In this document: one piece after another, positions 22,145-32,467 of the stretch
Layout: each line of letters starts with the position of its first letter
Position numbering within the stretch: the first letter of the stretch is position 1
Origin: Protonemura montana
Lineage: Eukaryota; Arthropoda; Insecta; Plecoptera; Nemouridae
Length of the DNA: 64,000 nucleotides
Assembly (NCBI GenBank): GCA_947568835.1
Contig: OX387603.1
Coordinates: 11,423,151 to 11,487,150, forward strand
Direction of reading: 5' to 3'
Notes under the pieces: generated by a model
Databases searched by the model: none
Seen by the model: only the letters and a program-made list of their open reading frames with translations
What the model was told of the DNA's origin: nothing
Translations under genes and position numbers: made by a program

Positions 22145-24099
22145 ATGATGATGGTAAGTGGCTGCTCTCGTGCCAAACACGGGGTTCTTTGAGTTTGCAC
22201 GGAATTTAGATTTAATTCGGGAGCGACTTATGACGGTCCATCGAAGATGTTGCTTCGGCACAAGACGTTTGGAAATTAAAGGAGTGATTGTCTATTTATG
22301 TTATTGTCCGGAAGCGTAGGAAGGTAACATCATTTTTATTTCTAAATGTGAAATTCGTACGGAAATTGAACGAGCTTTAAAGTTGACGATAGTTTTTAAT
22401 GGAATTGTTTTCAAATAGATGTAACAGTGCACAAATTTAAAATGTATTAACGCAGTTATTCGTTTCTTACAATTTCATCGCAATTATCCATGTTTGAAAA
22501 GAATACAATTACCTGAAAAGTAAGGTGCAATTTCTACTCAAGCTGCTTGCACCTACCTTACAGTCGGTCGAATTGGAATCGATGTTAATCAAGTTACATA
22601 AGTAAATGGCGTGATGCAAATCTGTTGTTTTAAATTGCTTATTGTGTAATTAGTTGAGCTGTAGCTTTATCACGCGTTGCTGACTGTTACAATACTTTTT
22701 ATTTTGAATCGAGCGTTACGACATTTCAAGTTCTAGATCATTGATATTAGGGTAAGATCAATCTTATCCTACTCGAATCGTTCAGACCACGACTGCCACG
22801 ACTTTCGATAGATGCACGTGTTTAAATGTGAACGAATCTAAGCCCATTTGTAAAATCGTAACCTTTTACAGAACCATGTATTCTTTCTGCAACACTGCTC
22901 TCTATCAGGTATTGGATGTGGGACCATGACCAGTTCTATTGGGAGAGAGGTTGGAGGGATGAAAGTTAGTACAGCAACTTCATTCGCCTTGCTTATCAAC
23001 CTCTCGTCAGCGTGGATTTGTTGTAGTAGTCCTGTCTTGTCGAAAATGAACGTCATTCGGACGTTCTCTTCGCTCTCCACATGTCAGCACCAGGTTTCCT
23101 CACCTCATTCCTCGCCAAGAGACCAGTGCCTCAGGATCCGTTGTCAACAGTGCGTCGCTAAACACCACTAATCAATCACATTCCATGAAACCAACCAACG
23201 GAAGGCCGTAAAAGACATCAATAACAATCATGGCTTACAGTGCCACTGTCATTAGATTTACTTCTTGCAACGAAAAAAACAAAGCGAAAATAAATGTTGC
23301 ATGTCATGGGAAAAGATTTTGTTCTTGTATTCTTGAGTTTTGCTTGAGTTTTGTTTTGCTTGAACAGACAGCCCCGAAATATAAAGATCTGTTCTCGCCA
23401 ATCTCCAAGGACAGTAATTGTAACATTGTCTGCACACACTTCCTAAAATGGCAGCGTATTACCATTTATAGGCGAATATATCCAAGCATCTTGACTCAAG
23501 CGCGAATTAAAAATGCAGTTCACTAATTTCCGGTACTTTTATTTCAGAGTTGCCCTTCTGTGCTTCTTCTTTGCTCGGCGCTAGCATTGATGGTGACATC
23601 GCCGGCGTCGTCGGCGTCGTTACCGACGCATCGCAAAGACGCCAACAAGCAAGGCGACGCATTTTGGTTGAATTCATTTAATGTCTATCAAAAATCACCA
23701 CGGAAATCTGGTTTCTCAAAAACGAATTCATTCACTGAGCTCTCAGAGTCCGTTGATAGATCTCTGTCGGAAGATGAAGAGATTTCCACAAAAACTTACA
23801 TAGACGCCTCTGTTTTTCGTAAACAACCAGACAAAGAAGCCGTTGATGAAACCTACGCGACTGAAACTGAGGTCGAAGCGACGACCTCTTCGGAAATGTC
23901 CGCCATCATGACGGAAGAAGTTCAAATGACTGACGGCATGCATGCATTGCCTGTGATCAATCCGCCGATATGGGTGCAAGAAACTGTACCAGACAACGTA
24001 TTTGATCCGATTCGGAACAACGAGCAGTTTGATACATACGACAGATACTCCCATTCTATCGGACACGGCGGTTTTCGAATGAGAACTCAAATATTTTGA
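22145..24099 (+). CDS. Secreted cysteine-poor protein, possible peptide precursor
   Basis: The long exon 23548-24099 opens directly after TTTCAG without its own good start. The first 112 bp downstream of position 22042 end in ATG-ATG-ATG followed by a perfect GTAAGT donor (22154), with an in-frame TAA upstream. Joined in phase 0 this gives MMMSCPSVLLLCSALALM and onwards, 186 residues, with an excellent signal peptide cut near the run of Ala and Ser around residue 26. The remainder has no cysteine, is acidic, and contains three Arg-Lys pairs (HRK, PRK, FRK) that could be convertase sites, plus a C-terminal stretch DTYDRYSHSIGHGGFRMR. That layout would suit a neuropeptide or other secreted precursor, but I recognise no known peptide and no amidation Gly-Lys-Arg motif. 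Function unknown. The 1.4 kb intron holds a SINE-like insertion. Confidence 0.62.
22904..23176 (+). repeat. SINE-like dispersed repeat, copy 1
   Basis: This copy shares long blocks with three others at 30817, 51827 and 56664. Shared blocks include GCAACTTCATTCGCC followed by TTGCTTATC, a GACCAGTGCC motif and the tail GTCGCTAAACACCACTAATC. It lies in the intron of the secreted-protein gene and runs opposite to the other copies. Its start, ATCAGGTATTGGATGTGGG, resembles the internal promoter of 5S rRNA. The middle differs from the others, so it is an older or variant copy. Confidence 0.6.
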
Positions 24100-25642
24100 G
24101 TTGCAGAAATCATTCACAGTCAAGATTCAAAATTGCCAATTCACTATTAAGTATAGATTAGAGATTATTTTAATTAATGTCATCTCGGCATGCCAGTCAG
24201 CTTGCATTATTCGTATTCTAGAGTAATAACGTAGTTATCATGCCTTGGCGATTTATCAATGCAGTAGCATTGTAGGAAGTCCGCGGAAAAAATAGAGAAA
24301 CGACATTGCTTTGTCAAGACCACGATACCTTGATTTTAGCAAGAAGTTGTTTCCTCTGCTTTAACTAACGCGGTGCTTTGTGATTTATTTTGTAGTCAAT
24401 CGCCCCTCGGGCATTTCTCCTTTCTGAATACAGGTCCATGTTATGTTCTCCTAGCTGTACGCATTTTATACCACATGTACGCACGGCGCAGACGTCTAAC
24501 TTTTAGGCGCAAGTTTTGTGTAAGATTTCACACATAGCTGTTTGCTTCTCAATAAACGTTATCTTATATATATATATATTATGTGCCACTGCCACAAGAA
24601 CTACCACAACATAGTTAACGACTTTCGCGTCCTTGGTTGGGTCGTCTCACCTTCTATAACCAACCTATCCTCTTCCTTTTCACATCGCAGTTCATCTTTG
24701 ACCTGGGCTAGGAAAGACGGGCCGAACGCATCTTCAGAAAACAAGTAAGCACATCGTTCTATTCTTGGCATGCAAACTTGTTTTTAGGTTCATACTAGTG
24801 TAACGGCGTCGTGGGACAACATTTCCAAGTTAAATATACCTTAAGTGACAAAGAAGCCTGCATGCACCGTCTTGTTTTAGTGCAAATACTTATTTTACGT
24901 GCTCATTAAACAAGCCATAAAGATATATGGCTTTTATTGAGTTTATTTGGTTGCACAATTTTGTATTTAGACCTTTAAAAGTGTGTGTTACAAATTCCAA
25001 AGGATGCGGTTTGATACTCGGAAGTACACGTGTGGTTTTTTTTTTGCCTATCAGGTAGATAAGAAATGCAAGATAAACTGGTCATTAATCACAGTTATTA
25101 AAAAATGTGACGATCTGAGTTAACCGCGAAGAGAGTCGTTCACGGACGCTCGAGAGTAAACGAGGAAATGAGCTTGCTATTACAAAGAAGCTGTTCGATT
25201 TACCCAGTGTCTTTGAATTTGCTGAGCAGTGCACACCCAGAGCTGACTCTAATGAAATCTGTAGCAATCATTTGTAAATAAGCCAGTGTCTTGCTAGAAC
25301 GACCATTTGGATTCAGGCATTCTGTAAGTACATAGAGAAGAAAATAAACAGACAATTGGCAATAATTACACACAATATATATGTTTATTGCATTGATAAA
25401 CTCCTCAGCTTTTAGTGTTAATTAAACGATCAAATTAAAAGTGCATCTAGTTTAATATTACATTGCCATCGCAAATATTATACTGTCTGAGACTGCAACG
25501 GCCAATGCACTCGCTTAATGTCTGGCTACTTCTTGCAAGTTTCACAGAGACTCTCGGTCGACTACAACTCCTGATTATGACGTCTGAATGCGAAGTACTT
25601 TCCACCAAAGCGGCTAAGAAATGTCATGAAACCTGTTTCAGG
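24100..25642. other. Intergenic interval before the N-acetyltransferase genes
   Basis: Holds the 3' UTR of the secreted-protein gene and the leader of the first N-acetyltransferase. A possible 54 bp exon at 24691-24744 (acceptor CATCGCAG, donor GTAAGC, coding SSLTWARKDGPNASSEN) could not be linked to any gene. No other gene seen. Confidence 0.35.
24551..24556 (+). terminator. Polyadenylation signal candidate of the secreted-protein gene
   Basis: AATAAA 452 bases after the stop codon. It is the first canonical signal downstream, and is followed by a TA dinucleotide tract. Confidence 0.4.
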
Positions 25643-26284
25643 ATGGCTGACTTCAAGATAATTCGAGCCACGATGGCAGACAGACCTCGAGTAGTCAACT
25701 TCTTGCGAAAAGCGTTCTACAAATACGAGCCTCTGAACATTGCGATGGGGCTCACTGACGAACCTAGCGAGGCAGATATCAACCATTCGCTGCAAAGTTT
25801 CCCACAAGGAAACTCGTTGCTGGCAGTAACGAACGAAAACAAGCTCGTAGGCGTCGCCATCAACGGTGAAATCACAGACAATGAAGCAAACGTGAGGCAG
25901 AAGCTATTCGAGGAGTGTGACTGTATAGATTTTGTCGCCTTTTTAAAGTTTTGGGTCCACGTCGAACGTATTGCTAATTTTTGGAAGAATACTGATGAAC
26001 CGAAAGGTTTGGACTTGGAGATTATGGCTGTTGACCCTAATACTAGAGGACAAGGTATTGGAAACGCGTTGATGACAAGGACAAAAGAGTTGGCGAAAGA
26101 GGTTGGTTACAAGGTATTTAGGGTTGATTGTTCCAGCTACTATGCCGGGAAGTTGGCAGAGTCGCAAGGTATGAGATGTGTTTTTGAAATGAATTATGAT
26201 GATTATAAAGATGAAAATGGTGAAATCATATTCAAGATTCCTCCTCCACACAAGTCTTTAAGAATATTTTTGCAAACGTTGTAG
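25643..26284 (+). CDS. Arylalkylamine N-acetyltransferase-like protein 1
   Basis: GNAT-fold enzyme of the insect family that transfers acetyl from acetyl-CoA to dopamine, serotonin or related amines, acting in cuticle sclerotisation and amine inactivation. The 213 residues start MADFKIIRAT. The ATG lies just after TTTCAG, so a 5' UTR intron is possible, and upstream in-frame ATGs such as 25578 are less likely because the other copies align from here. The acetyl-CoA loop RGQGIG is at 135-140. The conserved YEPLN near 28-32 keeps the glutamate proposed as general base in fly Dat (Glu29 here). The CSSYYAGK motif at 163-170 has Ala where Dat has its second active-site Ser. The end FKIPPPHKSL is typical of the family. 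Intronless. It is the first of three tandem copies and shares a nearly identical central tract with copy 2. Substrate unknown. Confidence 0.9.
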   Translation: MADFKIIRATMADRPRVVNFLRKAFYKYEPLNIAMGLTDEPSEADINHSLQSFPQGNSLLAVTNENKLVGVAINGEITDNEANVRQKLFEECDCIDFVAFLKFWVHVERIANFWKNTDEPKGLDLEIMAVDPNTRGQGIGNALMTRTKELAKEVGYKVFRVDCSSYYAGKLAESQGMRCVFEMNYDDYKDENGEIIFKIPPPHKSLRIFLQTL

Positions 26285-26313
26285 CCATACGTGGTTTATT
26301 TACTTGTCATAAA

Positions 26314-26319
26314 AATAAA
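26314..26319 (+). terminator. Polyadenylation signal of N-acetyltransferase 1
   Basis: AATAAA about 30 bases after the stop codon, overlapping a second copy of the motif. Confidence 0.6.
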
Positions 26320-27101
26320 TAAAAAAAACTCTCAAGCACTTATGAAAATTTTATAGATTTATTTCATCAGTCAACATACGTTGCATTGCTGTGAAGTTTC
26401 AGTTGCATGAAGTTGCATGCTGTGTTAATGAGTGACGGAAAAAATCATAATAACATTGAAGTTCTTACAACTACGATCCATCGAAAAAAAGAAACGATTT
26501 TGTGCTAACTGCACTGGTTAATGGTAAACATACACAGTTCAGATGTTGTCATTGGAAACTCCAGATATAAATCTAACAAACAATGTGTTTTTTTTTTTTG
26601 TAATTTGCAGAATAAAAATAAATTAATGAATGAACTGACCTCTGACAATTAATTATTTTCTAGAACAAAACTGCGTTTGGGATTGTCGAGTTATCAGTGA
26701 GCCGTTCAGTTCGTCAAATTATATGCAGCAAAGACAGTTTCTAGAGACGAAGATACTTGTTGAGCACTCACAAAACATTCCCCTGTATCTGCCATGTATC
26801 TGTATTTCGGCCGCGTATCACAGGTATAAACAATGTGTTAGTTTTTAATAAGAATTTTGAAGATACCTTTTTCTCCTACCTCTGAAACAATAGTTCAGAA
26901 ATTCAGGAGTGTTTTTAAACACCTAGGTTGTATGACCAAAGTTAAGCAGTAATTAGTCAATTACTTGAATGCCCACAATACATTATCAGGTTGATAACAG
27001 TAACCACAAGACAAAAAAAAACTGCACTCAGACTCTCTATCAATGTAGTGAGTTATAATACATCACAAATCAATGATTAAACGAAGGAGGAAGCGGTTCC
27101 G

Positions 27102-27284
27102 TTACTCGAAGTGGTTCAGGGATGTGTTGCTATCAGGTTGGTACACAATTCTAGAATCATTATTCACGTTGTTATCATATCGCGGGTAAATAAATGTCAA
27201 TGAAGGTGGTAAATCAACAAATAAGCGCTTCAAAGGCAATTGAATATCTTTCAAGTTGCTGACTTGAGAAAGAGATAGTACCAT
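27102..27284 (-). pseudogene. Possible fragment related to the small secreted gene at 27746
   Basis: A 60-codon minus frame contains VDLPPSLTFIYPRYDN, which resembles IVPPTLIYPNSN in the gene just upstream of it on the same strand. It has no signal peptide. An acceptor-like TTCAG lies about 15 bases before its ATG, so it could be a second exon of a paralogue or a decayed copy. The match is short. Confidence 0.25.
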
Positions 27285-27650
27285 TTTTAGGGTTGGCTGA
27301 AGTCACATGTTTAAATGATAAACCAGGATTTTAGAAGCATGATGTTCTCTGCGTCAACACATAATAAAGAAGTTGACATTTCAATATAAAAGCGAAGTTT
27401 TTTTTAAACTTGAGTTCTTAGTGTGTAATATGTGTTCAAAATTGAAAGCGGGGTACATGCGGGTGAAAGTGTTTTGTGCGACATGACTGCGTAAGCAAAA
27501 ACTATATTTTTCCACTATTTTCAGCGTCTGAGGCCTGGGCATTCAAGAATTCCGCATGGGACCAGAAATCGCAGGACTACGCCAGGAAAATGGAAGTATT
27601 AACCATATCTGTATAGTTGTGGATCACTGAATTGGTGGGAATGTGGGTTA

Positions 27651-27668
27651 GGGGGGGGGGGGGGGGGG
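27651..27668. repeat. Run of 18 consecutive G
   Basis: A mononucleotide G tract in an otherwise AT-rich interval. Its length may be uncertain because long G runs are prone to sequencing and assembly errors. Confidence 0.9.
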
Positions 27669-27745
27669 AAGGAAGGACGCGTGGACTTTCCCCCATATCT
27701 GAGACTAATTGGAAATGAAAAGGACTTCGCTCGCAATAAAACACA

Positions 27746-28057
27746 CTAGTAAATTTTTTGGGAGTTTTTTTCCGGGTTTATTTCTGGATTTTCTGGGATA
27801 GCACCCAAAAAAGAAAAATTGGCTGGGTTGCTGTTGGGATATATTAAAGTAGGAGGTACTATGAATCTCATTTTCACGTTATTTGAAAGTTGTGATTGGA
27901 TGATGGAGGGCAAGGCATTGGCGTACAGCTTTTCTGGAATGTTGAAAGGAAGCCAAGTACTTCTCGTTACTTCGGGTTTTTTCCTCTGATTATTTGCTTT
28001 ACTATCAAGTGCATGCATGAAAATTAACGCGGTAATTAGCAGGTATAATTGCGGCAT
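27746..28057 (-). CDS. Small secreted protein, unrecognised
   Basis: A 103-residue minus frame begins MPQLYLLITALIFMHALDSKA, a clear signal peptide with a likely cut after the final Ala. The mature part is about 82 residues, basic near its start (NNQRKKPEVTR), then rich in Pro, Asn and Ile with a repeated flavour (ALPSIIQSQL, PPTLIYPNSNPANFS, IPENPEINPEK). It has no cysteine and no domain I recognise. No intron is needed. No AATAAA is evident just downstream on the minus strand, which weakens the case. It could be a rapidly evolving secreted or salivary-type protein, but that is speculation. A short related fragment lies at 27102-27284. Confidence 0.45.
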   Translation of the reverse strand: MPQLYLLITALIFMHALDSKANNQRKKPEVTRSTWLPFNIPEKLYANALPSIIQSQLSNNVKMRFIVPPTLIYPNSNPANFSFLGAIPENPEINPEKNSQKIY

Positions 28058-29159
28058 TTAAATGATATAACGAGTCAACCATAGTTATTAGAAATGCATT
28101 TGTATCTAGGTGAGGGTGTTGAGTAATTAAGCAAAGCTTATAAAATCCGACTTCCGTTCAATGTTGACTAGCTACAATAGTCTTCATTTAACATTGAACG
28201 GTCATCGAATTTCTCCCACACGTGTAAGTTTAATTAAAGGAAGGGTGCAAGTTATGATATTTTGCAATGGCGAAGTGGTTTAAAGCCGCGATATAATGTG
28301 TATTTATTTGACGGGTTTGCTTTGTTTTGATTTACTTTTGGTCCTAAAAAGTTCTTGGGTCGACTTTTAGTCGACTTAGTCGTCAACTTTAGGACTGGAA
28401 ATCTCGGCGAGGACGCCAACGAAACGTCGACCCAGGTAGAACCAAAAGTAAATCAAAACAGAGAAAAACCGTCAACTATATCACAATAATAACGTTTTGT
28501 TATATTGCATTTAAATTGCAAATTCTTGCTACGAGCAGAGTTTTTAATTATATAAGGACCATTCAACTTCTAATAATTTGATGCCCAATCGGGAACTGAA
28601 AGCCATAGCCATTCCCATATCTACCTCTATATGGCGTGAGTTCAAGAGATCGAACATTAAATACGATTGTTGTGGGTTCGAGTCCCTGGAAAGGCACTGA
28701 TTTTGGATAAGTTATGAGTGCTCTTATATTACTATGTTTTTTTTTTTACTTTATCATCTTCTATTATGAAATACAACTATTAGCATCGAGTATACAATTC
28801 TCATGCTAAAATATTTGTATAGTTTTAATGTTAATGTTTTTTTTTGAGAGATTTTAGTTCTGAAAGAACTTTCCCCCACATTTTGGCAGAGTTCGCTTCG
28901 CCATCTCCAGGCTGAGACTAGGTGATGGCAGAGCAAACTCTTTCGAAACATCGGGCGAAGTCCTTTTTAGGACTAAAAACCCCTCCAAAAAGAGTTTGAA
29001 CGGTAAAACTACAAAGAGCATGTACCAATGACTCTCAAAACCTAAATAAAATAAAAATATTTTTGCTTACAAAAAGGGAAATAAACTATTGCCCGGTAAC
29101 CAATGGTTGGTATGATTACGTTTTCAGACAGCAGCTATAATTTATACCATTCAATTAAG
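28058..29159. other. Interval before N-acetyltransferase 2
   Basis: Holds a MITE-like hairpin (28324-28459) and a GGTTCGAGTCCCTGG motif near 28676 that resembles a tRNA T-arm with no cloverleaf around it. No gene seen. Confidence 0.45.
28324..28459. repeat. MITE-like inverted repeat
   Basis: Arms 28324-28342 (GTTTTGATTTACTTTTGGT) and 28441-28459 are exact reverse complements. The similarity continues outward imperfectly (GACGGGTTTG on the left, its approximate complement on the right). Internal GGGTCGAC and GTCGACCC also pair, so the whole element can fold. About 136-165 bp with no coding capacity. No certain target-site duplication seen. Confidence 0.65.
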
Positions 29160-29801
29160 ATGGCTGGGTTCAGGATCATACGCGCCACTATGGCAGACAG
29201 GCCTCGAGTGGTGGACTTCCTGAAAGAGGCGTTTTTTAAGGACAGGGTCTTGAACATCTCGTTGGGGATGGTTGGCGAGCCAAGCGAAGAAGAGATCAAC
29301 CATTCGTTACAAAGTTTCCCACAAGGAAACTCGTTGCTAGCAGTGACAAACGAAAACAAGCTCGTGGGCGTCGTCATCAACGGTGAAATCACAGAAAATG
29401 AAGTGAACGTGAGACAGAAAATGCTCGATGAATGCAAATGTAAAGATTTTGGCGTGTTATTGAAGTTTTGGGTCGACGTAGAAAGTTTAGCGAATTTCTG
29501 GAAGAATACTGACGAAACAAAAGCTTACGACATTAAGCTTGTGGCTGTCGATTTTCATGCTAGAGGTCAAGGAATTGCAAATTTGTTGTTTTTGAGATCA
29601 AAAGAGTTGGGTAAAGAGGCAGGTTACAAGATTTGCAGGGCTGATTGCTCCAGTTACTACGCCGGGAAGTTGGCACTGTTGCAGGGTATGACCTGTGTGT
29701 ATGAAATGAGGTACGAAGATTACAAAGATAAGAATGGCGATGTTGTTTTCAAAGTACCAACCCCACATGATGCTTTTAGAATATTCAAGGAAAATTTGTG
29801 A
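29160..29801 (+). CDS. Arylalkylamine N-acetyltransferase-like protein 2, active-site glutamate replaced
   Basis: 213 residues from MAGFRIIRAT, the same length as copy 1 and clearly its closest relative. An in-frame ATG at 29103 would add 19 residues but has no counterpart in the other copies. The acetyl-CoA loop reads RGQGIA, which is also the ending seen in fly Dat as I recall it. The motif that reads YEPLN in copy 1 is DRVLN here, so the glutamate at position 29 proposed as general base is Arg29. CSSYYAGK at about 163-170 is kept. The frame is intact, and the central tract around NHSLQSFPQGNSLLAVTNEN is almost identical to copy 1, so it is under constraint or recently converted rather than decayed. 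It may have altered chemistry, another substrate, or act as a non-enzymatic binder; all are inference. Confidence 0.88.
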   Translation: MAGFRIIRATMADRPRVVDFLKEAFFKDRVLNISLGMVGEPSEEEINHSLQSFPQGNSLLAVTNENKLVGVVINGEITENEVNVRQKMLDECKCKDFGVLLKFWVDVESLANFWKNTDETKAYDIKLVAVDFHARGQGIANLLFLRSKELGKEAGYKICRADCSSYYAGKLALLQGMTCVYEMRYEDYKDKNGDVVFKVPTPHDAFRIFKENL

Positions 29802-32467
29802 CTGCAATTTAATATTTATGAATGATTTAATTGATTATCTTGAATTGCCATGTGAATAGCAAATTATTCTACTCTGTATCTTTACGTGTGTGGCACTGTA
29901 GTACAATATAATAGAAGAAGACTTTTTTTAGATTTATTTATGACTTTAGCAACCCAACTTAATTTTGATTAATTGGTAACAACTACCCATGCTTTGCTGA
30001 GAGACCTCATCCGTTCCAGTGCTTGCTTATTCAAGACAGTCTTGACCGTCTTGACAGTATGTGGATTAAGCAAGCTGAACGCCAGATACTAACAAAATAA
30101 ATAGAATATCTCAAGGCAAACGTTCTGAGCTGCCAACCACAATCACATTTATTAATTACGTTCGGTAAGTGAGGTAGTTTCAAAGTATCCTCGGATTAAA
30201 CGACGTCGATGGACGCTGAAGGGACAGTGACGTCGATTTCGATCAACGAAATCACGAGCGGTTCCTGCCAAAAGTTTGAAAATTCGTGTAGGTATTGAAG
30301 TATACCTGAAGTATTGATATGTAAGTGTAGGCGTCGATATGTGATATAATTAGACGAGATGACGGGATTGCTGATATGCCGATGACGAACAGAACCTTCC
30401 AGCCGACAGAGGGGAAACTCGGTGCTGACATTTTGAGTTCAGGGCAGTAATCTCACTGAGGAGTAATCTCAACGAGGGTCGAAAAATTTTCAATAAACTG
30501 CCTGTTTTTGTTAAAGCTGCGACACAACGTAACGTCTTTAAAGACAATCTCGATTAATTTCTTCTTGATAAATTGTTTTATAATGTTAACGAGTATTTAG
30601 GTAATTAATGTATGTTATGAATTGTTTATCATTAATCTAGCTGAATGAATTAAAATTGTGATAAGGTTAATATTATATTATAGAAATGTGCTAACCAATA
30701 ACATAAATAAAAATAAAATAATGAAATAAATTGAATCTTGTAGAAATGGGTTCTTTTACAGTTCATTAAGCTAAAAATTTGGTTATTATTATTATTAGTA
30801 TTATTCTTATTATTTGTGGTGTTTAGCGACGCACTGTTTTGACATCTGGCCATGCGGCACTGGTCTAATGGCGTCGGTGAATAAGTGGATGATGATGAAC
30901 CTAACCTAGTTTAGAAGGGAGCAGGGGAAACCCGGTGCCGGCACGTAGCCTACTCCTGTCGAAGAGCATCAATGGGAACACCGGCTTAACGTCCCTTCCG
31001 AAGGACGGTACAACCCGAACGGCAGGATTCCTCCACAAATCCATACTATCGAGAGGTTGATAAGCAAGGCGAATGAAGTTGCTGTACTAAATTTCATCCC
31101 TCTAACCTCTCTCCCGAACAGAACTAAGAATTTGGTAGTTGAACCTTTCAATTTAGTTATTATGTAAAATGTCTGCACCATGCACCGTGTTTTTGTGAGC
31201 AATCTTTTACTTAGGTCCAGTATTACAATTTTCCTAACTCCTAGATAACGTAAGAGTAAAATTAATTACCACGGCAACAACCAATCAAATGCGGTGAAAG
31301 TCAGCTGTTTCTGTGAGTTAGAACCGGGTCTTACGGCGATAGATAGGTTGTTTTAACAAACTTCAATTCTGTAGTTATTGAGAATAGAATTCACTACCTG
31401 ACCCTCGTTGGTCTTACAAGCACTCTGGGGATTTTGAATGAGTTGCATTTTAAATTTTAATCTATTTAAAATTACACGATGTATCATGCGATGAAAATTA
31501 GTAAAAATTAAATGATAATGCAATAGCAATGATATGTGATGATTTATTTTAAAGTACCTAACAGGAATTACCGATACTGATGCTAGGAATGCTTAATTCA
31601 TGCGAATCTCATTTATATTCAATAAAGATTTTCGTTTTCTGCTGATCTGTCTCAGTAATTACTTGTTCTTCAGCGTATAAAGTGGTAGGAATTGGGGGCG
31701 ACATGTAAACAGTCCTCTATAAATAATAAAAAGGATAATAAATCGTTCATATTGGCATGACGGTTGATAACCATTACCAATCAGAAGCGAACACGACAAA
31801 GGTTACAAACAGGTTTATAATTATCACTGAAATTGTCAAGTAATATAGCTTTTGTGGTCAATATATGCTAGGTACTGGTGCACCTCTATAAAGCTAATGA
31901 CTTCACTGTTTCAGTCGAATTTACAAATTTATGAGTAATTTTTGAGTTTATCATTTAATTTTTAGTCTCTATGTAAGTACATCTCAGCCACAATATATAT
32001 ATATAAATATAATATGTTAATAGATATTTGCAAAATCGTACCACAATGATACGATTTGAGTAATTTCTGTCTATCCGCTAATAAAGCAATGCGAAAGACT
32101 TGCGTCATTGAGGTGCAACTTTAAGAAAATAACTTTCAAAAACTAAAGTACCGAACGAATGATAAAAGAATTGGCAATAGTGTAAATAATGAAAAGATGT
32201 GTGGTAAATAATGTAAAACAATGTAATTTCACTTCAGTGTTCATTATTTGATTTTAGTTAGGACATAATTTTTGGAAAAAATAAGCAATTTGAATCAAAT
32301 AAATGCAATTGAGTTAACTCTGGGGCACTGAACTCGTCAAAATGACCATGGCTAACCAATTACCAAGTTCGCAAATAAATTATCTGCTTACTATAAAACG
32401 ATTACAATTATAATTACTTTTACGTGTCCCAACTGAGGCTAAGAAACGACATGCAATGAGTTTCAGG
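29802..32467. other. Interval between N-acetyltransferases 2 and 3
   Basis: Contains a minus-strand SINE-like copy (30817-31130) and its flanking ATT-rich simple sequence. The last 40 bases before copy 3 resemble the leader of copy 1 (GCTAAGAAA, then GTTTCAGGATGG), so the duplication unit includes 5' sequence. No further gene seen. Confidence 0.5.
30817..31130 (-). repeat. SINE-like dispersed repeat, copy 2
   Basis: Shares with copy 3 the blocks GGCACTGGTCTAATGGCGTC, GAACCTAACCTAG, GGCTTAACGTCCCTTCCGAA and GATAAGCAAGGCGAATGAAG, in the same order. Its 5S-like head is missing, so it is truncated at the 5' end relative to the minus-strand reading. Confidence 0.75.

Larger units (their letters stand above)
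26285..27745. other. Interval between N-acetyltransferase 1 and the small secreted gene
   Basis: Contains an exon-like patch on the plus strand at about 27526-27595 (TATTTTCAG acceptor, frame SEAWAFKNSAWDQKSQDYAR, then GTATTA), an 18-base G run at 27651 and a minus-strand fragment at 27102-27284 listed separately. No complete gene. Confidence 0.35.

Noticed and set aside
22838-23080. 80-codon minus frame MESEENVRM and onwards as a gene
   Set aside because: It lies within SINE-like copy 1 and its flank, so the frame is explained by the repeat.
25463-25642. N-terminal extension of N-acetyltransferase 1
   Set aside because: The upstream frame starts at TTG, is not shared with copies 2 and 3, and aligns with the leader of copy 3 only as untranslated sequence ending in TTTCAG.
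28621-28700. Possible tRNA gene around GGTTCGAGTCCCTGG
   Set aside because: Only the T-arm-like motif is present; no acceptor stem, D-arm or anticodon arm can be folded by eye.
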